A DNA stretch of 64,000 nt. It comes from an uncultured Prevotella sp. GTDB taxonomy: Bacteria > Bacteroidota > Bacteroidia > Bacteroidales > Bacteroidaceae. The position numbers were made by a program, and so were the translations under genes. Location of the stretch: positions 1 through 64,000 of the forward strand of contig NZ_CALMHT010000073.1 in NCBI RefSeq assembly GCF_937863835.1, in the 5' to 3' direction. The notes under the pieces were generated by a model that had not been told where the DNA came from, made no database searches, and saw nothing but the letters and a program-made list of their open reading frames with translations. This document shows, piece after piece, positions 16,801 through 25,365 of this stretch; position 1 is the first letter of the stretch; each line of letters starts with the position of its first letter.

Positions 16801-18696
16801 ATGGAACAACTGAAACATGAATGTGGCGTGGCAATGATAAGGTTGCTTAAACCGCTTGAATATTACCAGCAAAAGTACGGGACGTGGATGTACGGACTAA
16901 ACAAACTCTATCTGATGATGGAGAAGCAACATAACCGTGGACAGGAGGGTGCCGGAATGGCCTGCGTCAAACTGGAAACTGAGCCTGGTAATGAATATAT
17001 GTTTCGTGAAAGGGCGATGGGATCCAATGCTATTACTGAGATTTTCGGTACCGTCCAGCGGAACTTCGTAAATCTATCGCCCGAACAACTTGCTGACTCA
17101 GAATATGCAAGGCGCGAATTACCATTCGCAGGCGAACTTTATATGGGCCACCTCCGGTATTCAACTACTGGCAAGCGTGGCCTTCAATATGTTCATCCAT
17201 TTTTACGCCGTAATAACTGGCGCGCCAAAAATCTATGTCTGTGCGGAAATTTCAATATGACCAACATAGATGAAGTGTTTGGTAAGATAACAGCCCAAGG
17301 ACAATATCCTCGTATATACAGTGATTCGTATATTATGCTCGAACAAATGGGACACAGACTTGACCGTGAGGTAGAACGTAACTTTGTTGAAGCACAGAAT
17401 AACGGTCTTGAGGGGAAAAACATTACCAAATATATTGATGATAATGTAAAGATGAGCAATGTCCTGAAAACGACTATGCCAGATTTTGACGGTGGATTTG
17501 TAGTTTGCGGACTGACGGGAAGCGGCGAAATGTTTGCGATGCGTGACCCATGGGGTATACGTCCTGCTTTCTGGTATAAAAATGATGAAATAGCAGTATT
17601 GGCAAGTGAACGTCCTGTCATACAGACAACATTCGAACTGGAATGTGAAGATGTACAAGAACTTCAACCAGGAACTGCATTACTTGTCAGACGCAACGGA
17701 GACTGTGCTGTGGAACGTATCATGGACCAGAAAGGCGACAAGGCATGTTCGTTTGAACGTATCTATTTCAGTAGAGGGTCAGATCGCGATATATATCAGG
17801 AACGTAAAAAACTTGGAGAACAACTTGTTCCGCAAATCTTAAAAGCCGTAGATTATGATACTGACCACACTGTTTTCTCTTTTATTCCGAATACGGCAGA
17901 AGTGGCATTCTACGGAATGTTAGGTGGTTTTAAAAAACATATCAACGAACAAAAGATCCGTAAGATAGAAAGTCTTGGCCATAAACCTTCCCATGAGGAA
18001 CTGGAAGAGATAATGGGACAGTATGTGCGTAGTGAGAAAGTCGCAATCAAGGATATCAAATTACGTACATTTATTACTGAAGGCAATTCCCGAAATGATT
18101 TGGCCGCACATGTATATGACATAACGTATGGTTCACTTGAAAAATATGTTGATAATCTGGTAGTGATAGATGACAGTATCGTTCGTGGTACCACACTGAA
18201 AGAGAGTATCATCAAAATACTTGATCGTCTTCATCCTCATAAGATTGTAATAGTCAGTTCTTCACCTCAAATACGTTATCCCGATTATTACGGAATAGAT
18301 ATGAGCAGACTGGAAGAGTTTATAGCATTCAGAGCTTGTATCCAATTGCTTAAGGACAGAGGAATGTATAATCTGATAGATGACACATATCATAACTGTA
18401 AATTGGAACTGAAAAAGCCAAAGTCAGAGATGCGCAACTGCGTACAAGACTTATATAAGCCATTTACTGTAGCGGAACTGAATGACAAAATGGTTCAGAT
18501 GCTACGTCCCGTTGGGGTGTCAACGCCAATAGAATTGGTATATCAATCAATAGAAGGATTGCATACAGCTATACCAAAGCACAAAGGTGACTGGTATTTC
18601 ACAGGCGACTATCCTACAGAAGGAGGCATGAAACTGGTCAATCAGGCATTTATATCATATATAGAAGAAGTATATATTAACGAACAAAAATTCTAA
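16801..18696 (+). CDS. divergent PurF-like amidophosphoribosyltransferase
   Basis: A 631-residue class II glutamine amidotransferase fused to a PRTase domain, the plan of PurF, which makes phosphoribosylamine from PRPP and glutamine. The start ATG at 16801 places the Ntn cysteine at residue 8 (EQLKHECGVA), implying a seven-residue propeptide. GHLRYSTTG and the PRPP loop VVIDDSIVRGTT are intact. It is about 130 residues longer than classical PurF, and the substrate-loop region that normally reads VPDSG is replaced by IPNTAEVAFYG. Bacteroidales carry this long form next to carAB. Whether it is the housekeeping PurF or a paralogue with another acceptor cannot be told from this window. Confidence 0.82.
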   Translation: MEQLKHECGVAMIRLLKPLEYYQQKYGTWMYGLNKLYLMMEKQHNRGQEGAGMACVKLETEPGNEYMFRERAMGSNAITEIFGTVQRNFVNLSPEQLADSEYARRELPFAGELYMGHLRYSTTGKRGLQYVHPFLRRNNWRAKNLCLCGNFNMTNIDEVFGKITAQGQYPRIYSDSYIMLEQMGHRLDREVERNFVEAQNNGLEGKNITKYIDDNVKMSNVLKTTMPDFDGGFVVCGLTGSGEMFAMRDPWGIRPAFWYKNDEIAVLASERPVIQTTFELECEDVQELQPGTALLVRRNGDCAVERIMDQKGDKACSFERIYFSRGSDRDIYQERKKLGEQLVPQILKAVDYDTDHTVFSFIPNTAEVAFYGMLGGFKKHINEQKIRKIESLGHKPSHEELEEIMGQYVRSEKVAIKDIKLRTFITEGNSRNDLAAHVYDITYGSLEKYVDNLVVIDDSIVRGTTLKESIIKILDRLHPHKIVIVSSSPQIRYPDYYGIDMSRLEEFIAFRACIQLLKDRGMYNLIDDTYHNCKLELKKPKSEMRNCVQDLYKPFTVAELNDKMVQMLRPVGVSTPIELVYQSIEGLHTAIPKHKGDWYFTGDYPTEGGMKLVNQAFISYIEEVYINEQKF

Positions 18697-18711
18697 ACGA
18701 CATAAGGAATA

Positions 18712-19788
18712 ATGAAGAATGTAACATTAGTCTTAGAAGACGGAACAAAATTTCATGGTAAGTCATTTGGCTATGAGCAACCCGTAGCTGGTGAGGTAGT
18801 CTTCAACACTGCAATGATGGGATACCCGGAGAGTCTCACAGACCCGTCGTATGCAGGACAGTTGATGACACTGACTTATCCATTAGTGGGCAACTATGGT
18901 GTACCTCCTTTTACGGTGGAATCCAATAAAATTGCCACATTTATGGAAAGTGACAGAATCTACGCATCTGCTATTATTGTAGCAGATTACAGCGAAGAGT
19001 ATTGCCATTGGAATGCCGTAGAGAGTCTGGCCGACTGGCTCAAAAGGGAACAGGTTCCTGGAATAACAGGAATCGATACTCGTGAGTTGACAAAAGTATT
19101 GCGTGAACATGGAGTCATGATGGGTAAAATCTTATTTGATGATCAACCCGAAAATGTTCCAGTCGCTGATTACGAAGGTGTGAACTTTGTAGATAAAGTT
19201 AGTTGCAAGACAATTATAAAGTATAATGAAGGTGCTGGCAAAAAAGTCGTTCTTGTCGACTGTGGCGTAAAGAATAATATCATCAGATGCCTTATCAATA
19301 GAGGAGTTGAAGTAATCCGTGTTCCATGGAACTATGATTATACGGATATGAACTTTGACGGATTGTTCCTTGCTAATGGTCCTGGTGATCCGGATATGTG
19401 TGAGGATGCAGTGAATATTATCAAGAAACAGATGAGTATTAGTACAAAACCTATATGTGGAATCTGTATGGGAAACCAGTTGCTGGCTAAAGCAGGAGGA
19501 GCTACAATATACAAGTTGAAGTACGGTCATCGTTCACACAATCAACCGGTACGAATGGTAGGTACGGACAAATGTTACATCACAAGTCAGAACCACGGAT
19601 ATGCTGTAGATGCATCAACGTTAGGAAAAGACTGGGAAGAACTCTTTGTAAATATGAATGACGGTTCCAATGAAGGTGTCCGTCACAAGACAAATCCTTG
19701 GTTTACGAGCCAGTTTCATCCAGAAGCATGCTCAGGTCCGGTAGACACAGAGTTTATGTTTGATAAGTTTGTAGAAACTCTTCGTTAA
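18712..19788 (+). CDS. carA: carbamoyl-phosphate synthase small subunit
   Basis: CarA, 358 residues, the glutaminase subunit that passes ammonia to CarB for carbamoyl phosphate (arginine and pyrimidines). The N-terminal half carries the family start LVLEDGTKFHGKSFG and GVPGITGIDTR-like block; the C-terminal class I glutaminase domain shows the nucleophile in CGICMGNQLL and the catalytic histidine and glutamate in FHPEACSGP. It lies 15 bases after the purF-like gene and 20 bases before carB. Confidence 0.97.
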   Translation: MKNVTLVLEDGTKFHGKSFGYEQPVAGEVVFNTAMMGYPESLTDPSYAGQLMTLTYPLVGNYGVPPFTVESNKIATFMESDRIYASAIIVADYSEEYCHWNAVESLADWLKREQVPGITGIDTRELTKVLREHGVMMGKILFDDQPENVPVADYEGVNFVDKVSCKTIIKYNEGAGKKVVLVDCGVKNNIIRCLINRGVEVIRVPWNYDYTDMNFDGLFLANGPGDPDMCEDAVNIIKKQMSISTKPICGICMGNQLLAKAGGATIYKLKYGHRSHNQPVRMVGTDKCYITSQNHGYAVDASTLGKDWEELFVNMNDGSNEGVRHKTNPWFTSQFHPEACSGPVDTEFMFDKFVETLR

Positions 19789-19808
19789 ACAGATAAAAAG
19801 AAAAACAG

Positions 19809-22800
19809 ATGAAAGACGAAAATATAAAAAAAGTATTATTGCTCGGTTCTGGAGCTTTGAAGATAGGTGAAGCAGGCGAATTCGACTATTCAGGTTCACA
19901 GGCTCTCAAAGCTTTACGTGAAGAAGGAGTACAGACCGTACTTATCAATCCAAATATTGCTACAGTGCAAACCTCGGAAGGTGTTGCCGACAGAATCTAT
20001 TTTTTACCTGTCCAACCTTATTTCGTAGAACGTGTCATTCAGAAAGAACAGCCAGATGGTATCCTTCTTGCATTCGGAGGACAGACAGCGCTCAACTGTG
20101 GAGTAGAACTTTATAAGAGTGGTATTCTTGAGAAATATAATGTCCGTGTATTGGGCACTCCTGTACAGGCTATTATGGATACGGAAGACCGTGAACTATT
20201 TGTTGAAAAACTGAAAGAGATCAATGTCAAGACTATCAAGAGTGAGGCTTGTGAAGATATAGAGCATTGTCGTAAAGCAGCAGCCGAATTAGGTTATCCG
20301 GTAATTATCCGTGCAGCCTACGCTTTGGGTGGATTAGGTAGTGGATTCTGTGATAACGAGGAAGAACTTGATAAACTGGCCGAGAAGGCGTTCTCATTTT
20401 CACCACAGGTGTTGGTTGAGAAGAGTCTGAAGGGCTGGAAAGAAATAGAATACGAAGTAGTTAGAGACCGTTATGATAACTGCATCACGGTCTGCAATAT
20501 GGAAAATTTCGATCCGCTTGGCATCCATACAGGAGAAAGTATCGTTATTGCTCCGTCGCAAACATTAACCAATAGTGAATATCACAAACTTCGTGCATTA
20601 TCCATTAAGATAATCCGCCACGTAGGTATAGTAGGAGAGTGTAACGTACAGTATGCCTTCGACCCTAAGAGTGAAGATTATCGTGTCATAGAAGTGAATG
20701 CACGTCTGAGTCGTTCATCAGCGTTGGCATCCAAGGCAACAGGATATCCACTTGCTTTTGTTGCAGCCAAACTAGGTATGGGTTATGGATTATTTGAACT
20801 GAAAAACTCTGTAACGAAGACTACCAGTGCTTTCTTCGAACCTGCGCTTGACTATGTAGTATGTAAGATACCAAGATGGGATTTGAGTAAGTTCCATGGA
20901 GTAGACAAAGAACTTGGTTCTTCTATGAAATCTGTTGGAGAGGTCATGGCTATCGGACGTAACTTTGAAGAGGCTATACAGAAAGGTCTCCGAATGATTG
21001 GTCAGGGTATGCATGGCTATGTTGAGAACAAAGAACTGAAAATAGATAATATAGATGAAGCCTTAAGAGAACCTACCGATAAGCGAATCTTCGTTATATC
21101 TAAGGCCATGCACAAAGGTTACACTATCGATCAGATACACGATCTGACAAAAATTGATAAATGGTTCCTTCAAAAGCTCAAACATATCATCAATATAGAT
21201 GAGGAATTACGCAAGTGCACAAGTGTTAATGTACTTGATAAGGATCTTCTGCGCGAAGCTAAGGTGTATGGATTTACCGACTTCCAGATAGCACGTGCAG
21301 TAGGACTGGAAAACGAAATGCCAAACATGTATAAAGCAGGATTGGCAATACGTACATTACGTAAAAATTATGGTATTCTGCCTGTCGTTAAACAGATCGA
21401 TACGTTGGCTGCAGAATATCCGGCACAGACTAACTATCTGTATGTGACATACGCTGGAGTAAAGAGCGATATTACATTTGAAAACGATAAACGCAGTATT
21501 ATCGTTATCGGTTCAGGTGCTTATCGTATCGGTAGTTCTGTTGAGTTCGACTGGTGTGGAGTGCAAGCTTTGAATACCATCCGCAAAGAGGGCTACCGCA
21601 GTGTTATGATCAACTTCAATCCTGAGACAGTTTCTACCGATTATGATATGTGTGACCGTCTGTATTTCGATGAACTTACATTTGAGCGTGTAATGGATAT
21701 CATTGATTTGGAAAGTCCTCATGGCGTAATCGTTTCGACAGGTGGACAGATACCTAATAACCTTGCTATGCGTCTTGACGATCAGTGTGTACCAATCCTA
21801 GGAACAACAGCCAAGGACATTGACGGTGCCGAAGACCGTGCCAAGTTCTCTACAATGCTAAATCGTAATGGTATAGACCAACCGGAGTGGAATGCACTGA
21901 CAAGTATGGATGATATCAATGTCTTTATCGAGAAAGTTGGATTCCCTGTATTAGTACGTCCGTCTTATGTCCTCTCTGGAGCTGCAATGAATGTATGCTC
22001 TAATCAGGAAGAGCTGGAGCGTTTTCTGAAATTGGCCGCCAACGTCAGTGAAGATCACCCTGTTGTCGTAAGTCGTTTTATCGAACATGCGAAAGAAGTG
22101 GAGATGGATGCTGTAGCCAAAGACGGTGAAATTATTGCCTATGCTATCAGTGAGCATATTGAGTTTGCAGGTGTACACTCAGGTGATGCGACAATACAGT
22201 TCCCACCTCAGAAATTATATTGCGAAACGATACGCCGTATCAAGCGCGTCAGTCGTCAGATAGCAAAAGAATTGCATATCAGCGGACCGTTTAATATTCA
22301 GTATCTGGCCCGTGAAAACGATATCAAGGTCATAGAGTGTAATCTACGTGCCTCACGTTCATTCCCATTCGTAAGTAAAGTTCTGAAGATCAATCTTATC
22401 GAATTAGCAACGAAGGTGATGCTGGGTATTCCAGTAGAAAAGCCGAACAAGAACCTCTTCGACTTAGATTATGTAGGAATCAAGGCAAGTCAGTTCTCTT
22501 TCAACCGTTTACAAAAGGCTGACCCTGTATTAGGCGTAGATATGGCATCAACTGGAGAAGTGGGATGTCTAGGTGATGATACCAATCAAGCATTGCTAAA
22601 GAGTATGTTGTCTGTAGGACATCGTATACCAAAGAAGACAATACTTCTTTCTACAGGTTCTGCCAAACAAAAGGCAGAGATGCTGGATGCAGCAAAGATG
22701 CTTGTTTCTTATGGATATAAATTATATGCTACAGGTGGTACTTCAAAGTATCTTACAGAGAATGGAATTGCTAACGAATTAGTATATTGGCCAAGTGAGC

Positions 22801-23036
22801 AATGGCAACCACAAGCTCTTGATATGTTACACGAACATAAGATTGATATGGTTGTTAATATACCGAAAGATCTTACGGCCAGTGAATTGGACAATGGCTA
22901 CAAAATACGTAGAGCAGCAGTTGATCTGAATGTCCCGTTGATTACCAATAGCCGACTCGCAAGCGCTTTTATTAATGCCTTCTGTACAGTTAAAATGGAA
23001 GATATTGATATAAAAGCATGGGATGAGTATAAATAA
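19809..23036 (+). CDS. carB: carbamoyl-phosphate synthase large subunit
   Basis: CarB, 1075 residues, the normal size. Two homologous ATP-grasp halves (about 1-400 and 550-935) separated by an oligomerisation domain, and a C-terminal MGS-like allosteric domain (about 936-1075, KLYATGGTSKYL). GSGALKIGEAGEFDYSGSQA at the start and GSGAYRIGSSVEFDWCGVQA in the second half are the paired nucleotide-binding signatures. Last gene of the operon, followed by a very stable terminator. The allosteric domain suggests the usual control by UMP and ornithine, though these cannot be verified from sequence. Confidence 0.97.
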   Translation: MKDENIKKVLLLGSGALKIGEAGEFDYSGSQALKALREEGVQTVLINPNIATVQTSEGVADRIYFLPVQPYFVERVIQKEQPDGILLAFGGQTALNCGVELYKSGILEKYNVRVLGTPVQAIMDTEDRELFVEKLKEINVKTIKSEACEDIEHCRKAAAELGYPVIIRAAYALGGLGSGFCDNEEELDKLAEKAFSFSPQVLVEKSLKGWKEIEYEVVRDRYDNCITVCNMENFDPLGIHTGESIVIAPSQTLTNSEYHKLRALSIKIIRHVGIVGECNVQYAFDPKSEDYRVIEVNARLSRSSALASKATGYPLAFVAAKLGMGYGLFELKNSVTKTTSAFFEPALDYVVCKIPRWDLSKFHGVDKELGSSMKSVGEVMAIGRNFEEAIQKGLRMIGQGMHGYVENKELKIDNIDEALREPTDKRIFVISKAMHKGYTIDQIHDLTKIDKWFLQKLKHIINIDEELRKCTSVNVLDKDLLREAKVYGFTDFQIARAVGLENEMPNMYKAGLAIRTLRKNYGILPVVKQIDTLAAEYPAQTNYLYVTYAGVKSDITFENDKRSIIVIGSGAYRIGSSVEFDWCGVQALNTIRKEGYRSVMINFNPETVSTDYDMCDRLYFDELTFERVMDIIDLESPHGVIVSTGGQIPNNLAMRLDDQCVPILGTTAKDIDGAEDRAKFSTMLNRNGIDQPEWNALTSMDDINVFIEKVGFPVLVRPSYVLSGAAMNVCSNQEELERFLKLAANVSEDHPVVVSRFIEHAKEVEMDAVAKDGEIIAYAISEHIEFAGVHSGDATIQFPPQKLYCETIRRIKRVSRQIAKELHISGPFNIQYLARENDIKVIECNLRASRSFPFVSKVLKINLIELATKVMLGIPVEKPNKNLFDLDYVGIKASQFSFNRLQKADPVLGVDMASTGEVGCLGDDTNQALLKSMLSVGHRIPKKTILLSTGSAKQKAEMLDAAKMLVSYGYKLYATGGTSKYLTENGIANELVYWPSEQWQPQALDMLHEHKIDMVVNIPKDLTASELDNGYKIRRAAVDLNVPLITNSRLASAFINAFCTVKMEDIDIKAWDEYK

Positions 23037-23060
23037 TACTGCAAGATAATAATCACTCAA

Positions 23061-23116
23061 AAGACATCCAGCAAAACACGGAAAGTCGATACTTTACGTG
23101 TTTTGCTGGATGTCTT
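23061..23116 (+). terminator. terminator of the glmS-carAB operon
   Basis: A perfect 20-bp stem (23061-23080 with 23097-23116), with a further 5-bp helix possible in the loop, followed by TTTTTA. The strongest hairpin in the window. Confidence 0.92.
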
Positions 23117-23171
23117 TTTATTATCAATTCTCCTCATTGTAACTTAGATTTTGTTTTTTTCTTTGAGAAAA

Positions 23172-23203
23172 CTTGCTTATAAAATATAAAATAACTATAT
23201 TTG
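23172..23203 (+). promoter_or_regulatory. promoter of the REC-histidine kinase gene
   Basis: -7 TATATTTG (23196-23203) with CTTG (23172-23175) 20 bases upstream. Confidence 0.6.
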
Positions 23204-23230
23204 CGGTAATAAATAAACTTATTTCTTAAT

Positions 23231-24382
23231 ATGGAAGCAGGAGATAACTTAGAATCTACAATTAATAGGAATGATTATAAAATACTTATAGTCGATGATG
23301 TAATGAGTAATGTCTTGTTACTTAGAATTTTACTCACTAAAGAACAATTCCAAGTATGTACTGCCAGTAATGGTAACCAATGTATAGAACAGGCCCACAA
23401 TGAAAAACCAGATTTGATTCTCCTGGATGTGATGATGCCTGATATTAGTGGATTTGAAACAGCAAAGATTCTAAAACATGATGACGAAACAAAAGATATA
23501 CCTATTATATTTTTAACAGCCCTGAATAGTCCGGCCGACCTCGTTAAAGGTTTTCAGGTAGGAGCAAGTGATTTTCTACCCAAACCATTCAATAAAGAAG
23601 AACTTGTGATTCGTGTTATGCACCAGATTTCATTGGTGGCAGCCAAAAGACTTATTATCAAGCAAAATCAAGAACTTCTTCGTACCATAGAAGGTAGAGA
23701 TAAGATGTATTCAGTTATCGCCCATGATTTGCGGTCACCAATGGGAAGCGTCAAGATGGTATTAAATATGCTCACTATGATGGTCACACCGGAAACATTA
23801 GGTCCGGAAATAACAGAATTGATCAGTCAGGCAAATCAGCAGACTGAGGAAGTATTCTCTTTGCTAGACAATTTGTTGAAATGGACAAAGTCACAGACAG
23901 GTCGACTCAATGTCGTATTCCAGGATTTCAATACTGACGAACTTATACCTGGCGTTATAGAGATATTCAATATGGTAGCCAGTATGAAACAAATAACATT
24001 AAGTTATCTTGATACATCTGAAAAAATAAAGATTCATGCAGACCAAGATATGCTGAAGACCGTATTGCGTAATTTCATAAGCAATGCCATTAAGTTTAGC
24101 AATAACGGCAGTAGTATAGAAGTCTTTGTTACAAGGCAAGATAAATTTGCAAAAATCAGTGTTCAAGATCATGGAATGGGTATAAGTGAAGAAAACCAAA
24201 GCAAATTGTTTAAGACTGAAACGAACTATACCACATACGGAACAGCTAATGAAGAAGGTTCCGGATTGGGACTATTGTTATGTAAAGATTTCGCTGTTAA
24301 AAATGGCGGTGATATTTCATTAGAATCAAAGGAAGGTGTGGGAAGTATATTCAGTATCCTTTTACCAATATGTAATGATTAA
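23231..24382 (+). CDS. response regulator-histidine kinase hybrid, soluble
   Basis: 383 residues with the receiver at the N-terminus. The REC domain (18-132) has acidic pair D22-D23, phospho-acceptor D66 in LLDVMMPD and K118. It is followed by a HisKA helix with the phosphorylatable H165 (AHDLRSPMG) and an HATPase_c domain (about 270-380) with NFISNAIKFS, DHGMGIS and GSGLGLLL. No membrane segment or sensory domain is present, so it must be a cytoplasmic relay whose kinase is governed by its own receiver or by a partner. Monocistronic with its own promoter; fabD downstream has a separate promoter. Targets unknown. Confidence 0.88.
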   Translation: MEAGDNLESTINRNDYKILIVDDVMSNVLLLRILLTKEQFQVCTASNGNQCIEQAHNEKPDLILLDVMMPDISGFETAKILKHDDETKDIPIIFLTALNSPADLVKGFQVGASDFLPKPFNKEELVIRVMHQISLVAAKRLIIKQNQELLRTIEGRDKMYSVIAHDLRSPMGSVKMVLNMLTMMVTPETLGPEITELISQANQQTEEVFSLLDNLLKWTKSQTGRLNVVFQDFNTDELIPGVIEIFNMVASMKQITLSYLDTSEKIKIHADQDMLKTVLRNFISNAIKFSNNGSSIEVFVTRQDKFAKISVQDHGMGISEENQSKLFKTETNYTTYGTANEEGSGLGLLLCKDFAVKNGGDISLESKEGVGSIFSILLPICND

Positions 24383-24400
24383 CATCAAATATAAATATAT

Positions 24401-24432
24401 CTTGCTTATATCAGAATAAATTTGTAACTTTG
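24401..24432 (+). promoter_or_regulatory. promoter of fabD
   Basis: -7 TAACTTTG (24425-24432) with CTTG (24401-24404) 20 bases upstream, 34 bases before the fabD ATG. Confidence 0.65.
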
Positions 24433-24466
24433 CAGCCTAAAATAACAGTTTTAAAATAAAATTATA

Positions 24467-25357
24467 ATGAAAGCATTTGTATTTCCTGGACAAGGAGCAC
24501 AATTTGTTGGTATGGGAAAAGACCTGTATGACAACAATGCATTAGCAAAAGAGTTATTTGACAAGGCAAATGAGATTCTTGGTTACAAAATTACCGATAT
24601 CATGTTTAATGGTACTGACGAAGAATTGAAGCAGACAAAAGTTACACAGCCAGCCGTATTCTTACATAGCGTAATTAGCGCATTGTGTATGGGTGACGCT
24701 TTTAAACCGGAAATGACAGCAGGTCATTCACTAGGTGAATTTTCAGCACTCGTAGCTGCCGGAGCTTTAAGTTTTGAAGATGGTCTTAAGTTGGTTTATG
24801 CACGTGCCATGGCAATGCAGAAAGCCTGTGAGGCTGCTCCTTCTACAATGGCTGCTATTGTTGGTCTGTCAGACGCTGATATAGAAGCTGTATGTAATGA
24901 AGTTAATAAACCAGGTGCTGTGTGTGTACCTGCCAATTACAATTGCCCGGGTCAATTGGTTATAAGTGGTAATGTAGACGCTATCAATGATGCTTGTGAA
25001 AAACTGAAGGCTAAAGGTGCCAAACGTGCACTTGTATTGAAGGTTGGAGGAGCATTCCATTCACCACTCATGCAACCTGCAAAAGATGAATTACAGGCAG
25101 CTATAGAGAAGACAAACATTCATACGCCGAAATGTCCTGTTTATCAGAATGTAGATGGAAAACCTCATACAAATCCTGCTGAAATAAAAGAAAATCTTAT
25201 CGCACAACTTACAAGTTCTGTTCGTTGGACAGCTTGTGTTACAAATATGATTGCTGACGGTGCAGATGATTTTACAGAATGTGGACCAGGTAAGGCATTG
25301 CAAGGAATGATTGGTCGTATTGATAAGACTGTAAGTGCTCATGGCATTGAGGCTTAA
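24467..25357 (+). CDS. fabD: malonyl CoA-acyl carrier protein transacylase
   Basis: FabD moves malonyl from CoA to acyl carrier protein for fatty acid elongation. 296 residues, normal. It starts with AFVFPGQGAQFVGMG; the nucleophile is S88 in GHSLGEFSAL, and the catalytic histidine is in GGAFHSPLM. No other fab genes are adjacent. The amylase-AlaX fusion gene starts only eight bases after its stop, so the two are probably one transcript. Confidence 0.97.
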   Translation: MKAFVFPGQGAQFVGMGKDLYDNNALAKELFDKANEILGYKITDIMFNGTDEELKQTKVTQPAVFLHSVISALCMGDAFKPEMTAGHSLGEFSALVAAGALSFEDGLKLVYARAMAMQKACEAAPSTMAAIVGLSDADIEAVCNEVNKPGAVCVPANYNCPGQLVISGNVDAINDACEKLKAKGAKRALVLKVGGAFHSPLMQPAKDELQAAIEKTNIHTPKCPVYQNVDGKPHTNPAEIKENLIAQLTSSVRWTACVTNMIADGADDFTECGPGKALQGMIGRIDKTVSAHGIEA

Positions 25358-25365
25358 TTTATAGA

